Part shown: in pieces, positions 7,507 to 13,500 of the stretch
Layout: every line of letters starts with the position of its first letter
Numbering within the stretch: the stretch's first letter is position 1
NCBI GenBank assembly: GCA_031371195.1
Contig: JANMJD010000265.1
Coordinates: 1 to 23,896, forward strand
DNA length: 23,896 nucleotides
Direction: 5' to 3'
DNA from: JANMJD01 sp031371195
GTDB taxonomy: Bacteria > Actinomycetota > Acidimicrobiia > Acidimicrobiales > Ilumatobacteraceae
The notes under the pieces: generated by a model
Told to the model about the DNA's origin: nothing
Seen by the model: only the letters and a program-made list of their open reading frames with translations
Database searches by the model: none
Made by a program: the position numbers and the translations under genes

Positions 7507-8226
7507 CTACCTGATCGTCCCGACAACCGGCAGGTCGAAGGCCAGGCACAGTAGTTGGTACAACATGCGCCCCGTGGCACCCCAGATCGTCTCATCGTCC
7601 AGTTCGAAGAATTGGATGGCGAAGTCGTCGGGGGGCACCCCCCACCGCTCCTCGCGGTGCGTATCGGGGCGGACGAGATCAGCCAGCGGCACGAACAGCA
7701 CGCGTTCCACCTCGGCCGGGTTCGCTTGTAACGTCGGTCGGGCCGCCAACCGGGCCACCAGCGGGACGATGTAGCTGCGCGACACCATGGTGTTGAGATG
7801 GTCGAGCTCACCGCACACGGTGACCAGCTCCGGTCGCAGGTCGACCTCTTCGTGTGCCTCACGCAGCGCCGCGTCCACAACAGTCTCACCCGTGTCGAGG
7901 CGACCGCCCGGGAAGCTGATCTCACCTCGATGATGGGACAGGCGGGTTGATCGCCGGGTAAGCACCACCTCGGCGCCGTGCTCGCCATCGAACAGAGCAA
8001 TCAGCACCGCCGCAGGACGGGAATCGTCGAAAGCCGGGGTGAGCCCCCGCTGCGGATCGACCGGAGGCACCGCACCCAGGACCGCGTCGAGCGAGAGACG
8101 TTCGAGGGCGTCGCGGCTCATCGGCCACGGCGACGGCCGTCCGGGGGCCCACGTCACAGGTCGGGGGATGTGTTGGTCGCCGCCGGGCCGACGACTGCCG
8201 GCCATCGTGCGGCCGCGGTCGGCCAC
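7507..8226 (-). CDS. Nudix hydrolase, CoA pyrophosphatase (NudL/UPF0035) type
   Basis: A 239-residue protein with a Nudix box at about residues 108-130 (GRLDTGETVVDAAL, then REAHEEVDL); the usual Gly near the end of the box is Asp. Directly before it, LTRRSTRLSHHRGEISFPGG matches the UPF0035 motif that marks CoA and acyl-CoA pyrophosphatases, which split CoA into phosphopantetheine and 3',5'-ADP. The C-terminal part (WGVPPDDFAIQFFELDDETIWGATGRML) is also typical. I give the GTG at 8224-8226, preceded by GGAG ten bases upstream and seven bases after the stop of the 55-residue gene. ATG codons at 8205 and 8121 are alternatives; the PRPVTWAPGRPSPW segment looks like native N-terminus, which argues against 8121. 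It is likely co-transcribed with the small gene upstream. Confidence 0.85.
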   Translation of the reverse strand: MADRGRTMAGSRRPGGDQHIPRPVTWAPGRPSPWPMSRDALERLSLDAVLGAVPPVDPQRGLTPAFDDSRPAAVLIALFDGEHGAEVVLTRRSTRLSHHRGEISFPGGRLDTGETVVDAALREAHEEVDLRPELVTVCGELDHLNTMVSRSYIVPLVARLAARPTLQANPAEVERVLFVPLADLVRPDTHREERWGVPPDDFAIQFFELDDETIWGATGRMLYQLLCLAFDLPVVGTIR

Positions 8227-8233
8227 GAGAGCT

Positions 8234-8401
8234 TTACTCCGCCGGCTGCCAGCCGCTCTCGACCAATTGACGCAACAGACCCGGCAGACCGGCCGTCTTC
8301 AGATTGGCCAGCACCCGACCGGGGGATTCATCGCCCCGTTCCCATTCCTCCCAGTGGCCGAGCATCTTGGCAAGGTCGGGGGCAGGGATCTCAAACGGCA
8401 T
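8234..8401 (-). CDS. Small conserved-looking protein of 55 residues
   Basis: A short reading frame that begins MPFEIPAPDLAKMLGHWEEW and ends LLRQLVESGWQPAE. It is acidic at the start, helical in character, with the segment ERGDESPGRVLANLKTAGLP in the middle, and has no signal peptide or membrane span. Support for it being real: a TATCCT box exactly six bases before the ATG, a stop seven bases before the Nudix start on the same strand, sensible amino-acid use, and no competing gene on either strand over it. I recall similar small proteins near Nudix genes in actinobacteria but cannot name a family. Its role is unknown; co-transcription with the CoA pyrophosphatase is the only clue. Confidence 0.65.
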   Translation of the reverse strand: MPFEIPAPDLAKMLGHWEEWERGDESPGRVLANLKTAGLPGLLRQLVESGWQPAE

Positions 8402-8407
8402 CCTGCC

Positions 8408-8413
8408 AGGATA
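8408..8413 (-). promoter_or_regulatory. -10 box (TATCCT) for a leaderless transcript of the 55-residue gene
   Basis: On the minus strand TATCCT fits the actinobacterial TANNNT consensus and is followed by exactly six bases and then the ATG at 8399-8401. Transcription would start at or next to the start codon. No clear -35 hexamer is seen. Confidence 0.45.
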
Positions 8414-8428
8414 CGGCCCGAATCTCCT

Positions 8429-8869
8429 TCACGACCCCTTGCGTCGCCGGTAGAGCTTGACGCCTCCTGCGGCGACTCGACCTGCCATCCGTCCGATCTC
8501 GTCGGAGCGACCGTCGGCCGCGATCGGCGCCTTCTTCGGCCGCTCGGCGTAGTTGGTCCGCCAGGCGACGAATCCCATCACTCCGCCGACGCCGACGAGC
8601 GTCAATTGGGTCGCACTTTCGAGCTGGCTGTTGAACACCACCGCGGCGACGACCATGGCGGCGGCGAGGGCGAAATCGGTCACGCGGTGGACGCGGCGCG
8701 GAATCGACCGGAACGCCGACAACGGCCCGGCGACCGCCGAGGCGTTGATCATCACCAACAGTCCGAAGAGCGACGGAATCAGCGGTTTGGTGGACTGCAC
8801 CCCCTGGGATATCAGAGCGATACCCAGGATGTACTCGACCAGTTGATGCATCCAGAACGGGCGTTTCAC
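8429..8869 (-). CDS. Small membrane protein of unknown function
   Basis: About 146 residues with three to four hydrophobic helices (VEYILGIALISQGV, LIPSLFGLLVMINASAVAG, VTDFALAAAMVVAAVVF, LTLVGVGGVMGFVAW) and a basic cytoplasmic tail ending KLYRRRKGS. I do not recognise the family. The GTG at 8867-8869 overlaps the TGA of the upstream L,D-transpeptidase gene as GTGA, so translation is probably coupled. A TTG two codons further upstream (8875) and an ATG at 8851 are alternatives. The coupling suggests a role in the same envelope process as the transpeptidase, which is inference only. Confidence 0.6.
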   Translation of the reverse strand: MKRPFWMHQLVEYILGIALISQGVQSTKPLIPSLFGLLVMINASAVAGPLSAFRSIPRRVHRVTDFALAAAMVVAAVVFNSQLESATQLTLVGVGGVMGFVAWRTNYAERPKKAPIAADGRSDEIGRMAGRVAAGGVKLYRRRKGS

Positions 8870-9825
8870 GACCAAGAGTCTGCCGGGCCGATGGCGAAAT
8901 ACGGGTGTGCGGCCGGATCGATGAGCTGCAGGGTGCCGATCAGGTCGTCAATCGCCAGCGAGACACAGCCGCTCGTCGGCCTGGCCGTACCCGAGTTGCG
9001 CCCGGCCCCGTAGTTATGGCGATGCAGGAAGATCGCCGCGGCGTACGGCGTCTCGCCGGGCGCATCGCCCGACACCGTCGGCTCGGGATTCGCCCCGATG
9101 ACCGCGGCATGGACGTAGACGTCGCCGATCCGTTGCAGATACTCGTCATCGGGCCCCGGACAGTCCGGATGGTTGACGAGATGGCCGTATGCCGGGTCGC
9201 CCGGAGTGGCCCCCCAGCAGTCCTCGGGCGTAACCCGCCGGTACGCGCCGCGCACCCCCGGGTCGGCGCCGTTGCCGAAGAACTGGAATGCATCGCCGTC
9301 CCATGCCGTGTTCGTGCCGAGGGGAAACAGGCCGGCCGGCGTCGTACCGTCGCCGGATCGACGTTCAATCAGCAGGCGGGTGCCGTTGCGACCGACCATC
9401 GCCGGTTGATTGCCTCGCTCGCACGACCAACTTCCGTCGACCTCACGGCGTACCACGTCGACGGCACCGGTGGTCGCCGACCAGCCCGCCGTGCGCACGA
9501 CGATCAGCTGGCCGACCTCGGGATGAGCTGCGCCGATACGGGCGGCGAGCGCCAGATCACAATCGAAGTCGACCCCGTGGCTGGCGGCTCGTGCGGCGGT
9601 CGTCGTCGCCTGCGCCCCGGACTCGATGGTGCCGACCACAGACACCGGAAGCGGCACAGGTGGTGGCGACGGTTGCGGCGTCGAGGAGGGCGCCACGGCG
9701 GGCGACGACGACCCGAGCGGCGCGGCCGACACGGAATTCTCACCGGACGCCGGCGTGCCACAACCGGCGACGATGAGGAGGGTGATCCATGCGCCGATCG
9801 CACCGAAGGCGCGGGAAGCCGTCAC
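8866..9825 (-). CDS. L,D-transpeptidase (YkuD-fold) lipoprotein
   Basis: A 319-residue exported protein. The N-terminus is a lipoprotein signal peptide ending in the lipobox IVAGC, with Cys22 as the lipidated residue, followed by a Ser/Pro-rich linker. The C-terminal domain carries the catalytic pattern of YkuD/ErfK enzymes: His268 in IFLHRHNY and Cys287 in ARPTSGCVSL, the S-x-GC core of the active site. Such enzymes make 3-3 peptidoglycan cross-links or attach proteins to the wall; here it would act on the outer face of the membrane. Some members of this branch are annotated only as L,D-transpeptidase family proteins, so cross-linking is not certain. The start is GTG at 9823-9825, placed six bases after a TAGCGT -10 box. 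It is followed by the coupled membrane protein gene. Confidence 0.83.
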   Translation of the reverse strand: MTASRAFGAIGAWITLLIVAGCGTPASGENSVSAAPLGSSSPAVAPSSTPQPSPPPVPLPVSVVGTIESGAQATTTAARAASHGVDFDCDLALAARIGAAHPEVGQLIVVRTAGWSATTGAVDVVRREVDGSWSCERGNQPAMVGRNGTRLLIERRSGDGTTPAGLFPLGTNTAWDGDAFQFFGNGADPGVRGAYRRVTPEDCWGATPGDPAYGHLVNHPDCPGPDDEYLQRIGDVYVHAAVIGANPEPTVSGDAPGETPYAAAIFLHRHNYGAGRNSGTARPTSGCVSLAIDDLIGTLQLIDPAAHPYFAIGPADSWS

Positions 9826-9831
9826 ATGGTC

Positions 9832-9837
9832 ACGCTA
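9832..9837 (-). promoter_or_regulatory. -10 box (TAGCGT) for a leaderless transpeptidase transcript
   Basis: On the minus strand TAGCGT is followed by exactly six bases and then the GTG start of the L,D-transpeptidase gene. The same spacing is found for the divergent YjbR gene and for the 55-residue gene. Confidence 0.45.
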
Positions 9838-9923
9838 CCCGGTCACAGCTCGCTCGTAGTCGGCCGCCGCCCGACGGCGCGGGCTCTCCTGACCGCGCGG
9901 CCGGCCGTCGGGACGCAGCGTCC

Positions 9924-9929
9924 TACGCT
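9924..9929 (+). promoter_or_regulatory. -10 box (TACGCT) for a leaderless YjbR-family transcript
   Basis: TACGCT fits TANNNT and lies exactly six bases before the GTG at 9936. This supports that GTG as the true start over upstream in-frame codons, which would lie inside the promoter. No convincing -35 hexamer is seen. Confidence 0.45.
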
Positions 9930-9935
9930 GCTGTC

Positions 9936-10301
9936 GTGCCTGCGAACGTCTCATTGCTCTTCGATCGCCTCCTGTCCTTCTCGCTCGCTCTTCCGGGAGC
10001 GTGGGAGGACCACCCCTGGGACGACCTCGTCGTCAAGGTCGGCAAGAAGATCTTTGTGTTCATCGGCAGCGAGCAGCACCCGACGGTCTCGGTGAAGTTG
10101 CCCGACTCCAAGGAGCAGGCGCTGCTGTTGGGCTGCGCCCGCCCTACCGGCTACGGCCTGGGCAAGGCCGGCTGGGTGACCGTGTCGGCCGACGGACCCG
10201 AGTGTCCACCGGTCGACGTGTTGGAGGACTGGATCGAGGAGAGTTACCGGACGATCGCGCCCAAGAAGCTGATCGCCGAACTCGACGCCGGTTCACGCTG
10301 A
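9936..10301 (+). CDS. YjbR/MmcQ-family protein (CyaY-like fold)
   Basis: A 121-residue protein matching the YjbR (MmcQ) family: LSFSLALPGAWEDHPWDDLVVKVGKKIFVFIG at the start, then VSVKLPDSKEQALLL, PTGYGLGKAGWVTV and a closing helix VLEDWIEESYRTIAPKKLI. Members are small cytoplasmic proteins with a double-wing DNA-binding-like fold; no enzyme activity is established. The GTG start is chosen from the family N-terminus and the -10 box spacing. It diverges from the transpeptidase gene and runs into the histidine kinase gene, overlapping its 3' end by nine bases. Confidence 0.85.
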   Translation: MPANVSLLFDRLLSFSLALPGAWEDHPWDDLVVKVGKKIFVFIGSEQHPTVSVKLPDSKEQALLLGCARPTGYGLGKAGWVTVSADGPECPPVDVLEDWIEESYRTIAPKKLIAELDAGSR

Positions 10302-11753
10302 CGGGCCTGCCTCGGCCGACTCCGGCGACACGGGAACCCGCGTCCGGGCCGGCAGGACGATGCGGAAGATGCACCCGGCATTGGGCGTCGAGACCACCGA
10401 AATCTGCCCGTCGTGAAGTTCGACGATCGACTTGGCGATGGACAGGCCGAGACCCGAGCCACCGGTGTGACGCGAGCGGGACGGATCACCGCGTATGAAC
10501 CGCTCGAACACGTGGGCCTGACGGTCGAGGTCGATCCCCGGGCCATGATCGACCACCTCGATCGTCACGTCATGCGAACCACGGGCCCCGCGCACCTCGA
10601 TCGGCGTGCCCGCCGGGGTATGGACGAGCGCGTTGTGGACGAGGGCGCCGATGGCCTGCTGGAGTCGTTCGGAGTCCCCCGTGACGGCCAGGGGCGAGGC
10701 GCACTCCACGGTGATCGCACGCGTCGGATCGACGACCCGGGCATCGCTACCGACTCCTTCGAGGATCGATGCGATGTCGATCGGCTGGCTACGGATTTCT
10801 CGATGCTGGTCGAGCTTGGCCAGCAGGAGCAGCTCGTCGACGAGTGAGCCCATCCGCTGCGCCTCGGCCGTGATCCGCCGCATCGCATCGTCGAGCGACG
10901 AGGGATCGGTCAGCCCACCGCGTCGATACAGATCGCCGTAGCCGCGGATCGATGTCAGGGGGGTGCGCAACTCATGAGACGCATCGGTCACGAACTGCCG
11001 CAAGCGGTCGTCGGCTGCCTGTCGTTCGTCGAGCATCGTATTCAGCGCCGATGACAACCGCCCCGCTTCGGTGCGCGGCGGATACTTATCGATACGACGG
11101 GTCAACTCCCCGGCCGTGATCGCATCGGCGGCATCAGCCACGTCGTTGATCGGCTTGACACCGAGTCGCATCACCCATGCCGCGGTGAGTCCGATCACGC
11201 CGAGTACCGCCAATGCGGCCAGCCCGGTCGCCAGCAACAACCGGCGGTAGGCATCGTCGGCATGCTCGAGTGAGAGCGCGACCACATCCCATCCGCCGCG
11301 CGGGCGACTGGCAATCGTCACCGCCCGGAATCGGGCCCCGGCCGTGCCCTCGGTCGTGAACGGCGTGGAGACCGCCTCCGGCGATCGCGTGGCGTCGGCG
11401 ACGGAGACCACCGGTTCGCCGGTCGCCAGGTCGGTGGCGAACTGACGGGTGACGACACCATCGGCATCGAGGTGACCGACGAACAACTCCGACAGTCGAC
11501 CGACACGATCCGACATCGGCGCCGGGCTGCCGACATCGGTGCCCGAAGCGGGCGGTGGTCGGCCATCGACCGGAGCACCGAAGGGGCCGTCGCCGTAGAG
11601 CAGGCCCATGGCAAAGGGAACTGCGCCGACGAGCTGTTGATCGACCTGATCGGTAAGGAATCGTCGTTGCGCGTTGGCGACGAGGTAGCCCGCTACGGCG
11701 AAGGTCAAGGCGACTCCGACCAGGCCGACGAACAGTCGGGTGCGGAGTTTCAT
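10293..11753 (-). CDS. Sensor histidine kinase of a two-component system
   Basis: A 486-residue kinase of the classical OmpR-partner type. There is a transmembrane helix at about residues 6-26, an extracytoplasmic sensor region at about 27-170, and a second helix at about 173-195. A HAMP domain (LGVKPINDVADAADAITAG) follows, then the dimerisation domain with FVTDASHELRTPLTSIRGYGDL and phospho-acceptor His260. The ATPase domain has the N-box ALVHNALVHTP (Asn374), the G1 box VVDHGPGID and the G2 box SGLGLSIAKSIVE. The sensor region has no domain I can name. Its ATG overlaps the response regulator stop (ATGA at 11750-11753), so the pair is translationally coupled. Linked glycosyltransferase genes suggest it senses the envelope, which is inference. 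Confidence 0.92.
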   Translation of the reverse strand: MKLRTRLFVGLVGVALTFAVAGYLVANAQRRFLTDQVDQQLVGAVPFAMGLLYGDGPFGAPVDGRPPPASGTDVGSPAPMSDRVGRLSELFVGHLDADGVVTRQFATDLATGEPVVSVADATRSPEAVSTPFTTEGTAGARFRAVTIASRPRGGWDVVALSLEHADDAYRRLLLATGLAALAVLGVIGLTAAWVMRLGVKPINDVADAADAITAGELTRRIDKYPPRTEAGRLSSALNTMLDERQAADDRLRQFVTDASHELRTPLTSIRGYGDLYRRGGLTDPSSLDDAMRRITAEAQRMGSLVDELLLLAKLDQHREIRSQPIDIASILEGVGSDARVVDPTRAITVECASPLAVTGDSERLQQAIGALVHNALVHTPAGTPIEVRGARGSHDVTIEVVDHGPGIDLDRQAHVFERFIRGDPSRSRHTGGSGLGLSIAKSIVELHDGQISVVSTPNAGCIFRIVLPARTRVPVSPESAEAGPSA

Positions 11754-12448
11754 GGATCGATACGCAGGCAGTAGCCCGCGCCGCGGACCGTGTGAATGAG
11801 TTTGGGGGCGACGTCATCGACCTTACGGCGCAAGTAGCTCATGAACGTTTCGACGACCGACACGTCGCCCTCGAAATCGTATTCCCACACGTGATCGAGG
11901 ATTTGAGCCTTGGTCACGACCCGCCCGGCATTGACCAGCAGATACCGCAGCAGTTTGTACTCCGTCGGGGAGAGCGCAACGGTGGAACCGGCGCGCGTCA
12001 CTCGCCGCGCCGCGTGGTCCATCTCGAGATCGGCCACCCGGAAGACCTCATCCGACAGCTGGTGCCCGCCCCGGCGGAGCACGACATGGACACGGGCGAT
12101 CAGCTCGGCCAGGGCGAAGGGCTTGACCAGATAGTCGTCACCGCCGAGCATCAATCCGGCGACGCGGTCGTCGACGCTCTCGCGCGCCATCAGGAACATC
12201 ACGGGTACCCGTGATCCGTCGCCCCGTAAGCGGCGCAGCACCTCGAAACCGTCGAGCCCGGGCATCATCACGTCGAGGATCACCATGTCCGGCGGTCGCT
12301 CGGCAACATGGGCCAGCGCATCACGTCCGTTCGACGCCACCGTTGCCTCGATGCCCTCGAGACGCAAGGCCGACGCGACGAGGAATGAGATGTTCTCCTC
12401 GTCGTCGACGACGAGGACCGATGGCGTTCGATCGGACGCGTTGCGCAT
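11750..12448 (-). CDS. OmpR/PhoB-family response regulator
   Basis: A 232-residue regulator. The receiver domain is at about residues 10-120, with the acidic pair in LVVDDEEN (D15, D16), the phospho-acceptor D59 in VILDVMMPG, and the conserved lysine in DDYLVKPFA. The C-terminal winged helix carries SPTEYKLLRYLLVNAGRVVTKAQILDHVWEY and VVETFMSYLRRKVD, typical of the PhoB/OmpR class and close in style to mycobacterial MprA/TcrA regulators. The ATG at 12446-12448 gives the exact receiver N-terminus; the upstream in-frame extension would run into the GT2 gene. It lies 13 bases after that gene's stop, so GT2, regulator and kinase form one operon. OmpR-class dimers bind direct repeats, which fits the repeat found at 13413-13442. 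Confidence 0.92.
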   Translation of the reverse strand: MRNASDRTPSVLVVDDEENISFLVASALRLEGIEATVASNGRDALAHVAERPPDMVILDVMMPGLDGFEVLRRLRGDGSRVPVMFLMARESVDDRVAGLMLGGDDYLVKPFALAELIARVHVVLRRGGHQLSDEVFRVADLEMDHAARRVTRAGSTVALSPTEYKLLRYLLVNAGRVVTKAQILDHVWEYDFEGDVSVVETFMSYLRRKVDDVAPKLIHTVRGAGYCLRIDP

Positions 12449-12461
12449 ACGTGGTCCGATC

Positions 12462-13343
12462 CTACGACTCGGGGGCGGTGACGTTCCGGCGGCCGAAGTC
12501 GTCGTCGAGCGGCCGGCGGGCGATGTCGCCGAGATCGATGCGTCCGTGGCCGGCGAGGAAGCCACGGGCGAGGCGCCAGATGCCGCGCAGATCGTCTCGG
12601 ATGGTCTGGGCCACCTTGACACTGCTGTCGGGATCGTCCACCCACGTCACCGGCACCTCGTGGACCCGAAGACCGTTGCGTTCGGCGAGCAGCAGCAACT
12701 CGGTGTCGAAGAACCAAGCGTTGTCCTCGATCCGCGGGATCAACCTGTCGGCGACATCACTCCTCATCGCCTTGAAGCCGCATTGCGCATCATGGAAGCC
12801 GTTGGCGAACACTGCGTGGAGCAGTGCGTTGTAGCTCCGTGAGATGATCTCGCGTCGCGATCCCCGGGCAACGTTCGCGCCGTTCACCAGTCGGGACCCG
12901 ATCGAGATGTCGGACCGGCCGCTGACGAGCGGGGCGACCAGCGGCAGCAGCGCATCGAGTCCGGTGGACAGATCGACGTCCATATAGGCGACGATCGCCG
13001 CGTCGTTGCCGGTCCACGCCGAGCGCAGGGCGAGACCGCGTCCCTTGCCGTCGAGGTGCACCGCCCGCACGCCGGGCAGCCGATGCGAGAGCGAGGCGGC
13101 CAGCGGCCAGGTGAGATCGGTCGAGGCGTTGTCGACGATGGTGATCCGCCAGGTGAACGGGAACCCCGCGCCGAGGTGGCGGTGCAGCGTCGTCACACTG
13201 GTTTCCAATACCGCAGCCTCGTTGTACACCGGCACGATGATGTCGACGACCGGGGTGACGACGACCGAGTCGACCGGCGCGGGTGGCAGGGTCCCGTCGG
13301 CGGCGTGGGCGACAACGGCGCGGGCGATGGTGGTGTTGACCAT
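12462..13343 (-). CDS. GT2-family glycosyltransferase (dolichyl-phosphate sugar synthase-like)
   Basis: A 293-residue GT-A fold enzyme. Motifs are VVDIIVPVYNEAAVLETSV, ITIVDNASTD, KGRGLALRSAW, AYMDVDLSTGLDAL (DxD-type metal site), SIGSRLVNGANVARGS, and HDAQCGFKAMRSDVADRLIP; the last is characteristic of dolichyl-phosphate glucose/mannose synthase relatives. Unlike many relatives it lacks C-terminal membrane helices. It would transfer a sugar to a polyprenyl phosphate at the cytoplasmic face, producing the donor that a GT39 enzyme uses outside, and just such an enzyme is encoded divergently. The start is the ATG at 13341-13343; a 25-residue upstream extension is possible but would run through the repeat operator and has no family character. 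Confidence 0.87.
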   Translation of the reverse strand: MVNTTIARAVVAHAADGTLPPAPVDSVVVTPVVDIIVPVYNEAAVLETSVTTLHRHLGAGFPFTWRITIVDNASTDLTWPLAASLSHRLPGVRAVHLDGKGRGLALRSAWTGNDAAIVAYMDVDLSTGLDALLPLVAPLVSGRSDISIGSRLVNGANVARGSRREIISRSYNALLHAVFANGFHDAQCGFKAMRSDVADRLIPRIEDNAWFFDTELLLLAERNGLRVHEVPVTWVDDPDSSVKVAQTIRDDLRGIWRLARGFLAGHGRIDLGDIARRPLDDDFGRRNVTAPES

Positions 13344-13412
13344 TCCGGCATGATGTGGAATCGACCTTGGGTTTCGTTGGGAGCCACCTTCAGATTTGCT
13401 GGCAGCGCACCG

Positions 13413-13442
13413 GCTCACAGGAAACCTGAAGGCCGCTCACAG
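13413..13442. promoter_or_regulatory. Candidate response-regulator operator: GCTCACAG direct repeat
   Basis: GCTCACAG occurs at 13413-13420 and again at 13435-13442, a period of 22 bases or two helical turns, so both copies face the same side of DNA. A weaker copy-like segment, CCTGAAGG, lies between them near the 11-base position. OmpR/PhoP-class regulators bind such direct repeats. An additional dyad, CCTTCAG at 13387-13393 with CTGAAGG at 13426-13432, overlaps. The site is in the divergent region between the GT2-regulator-kinase operon and the GT39 gene, so one protein bound here could control both. Confidence 0.5.
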
Positions 13443-13500
13443 CCCGTCCGAAGTGGGGTATCCGATGCTGTGTGTCTCATTGCCCCAGGAGTGAATGACG

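Noticed and set aside
10293..10301. Nine-base overlap of the YjbR and kinase 3' ends as a sign of a wrong stop
   Set aside because: Both products have natural C-termini; short convergent overlaps are normal in compact genomes.
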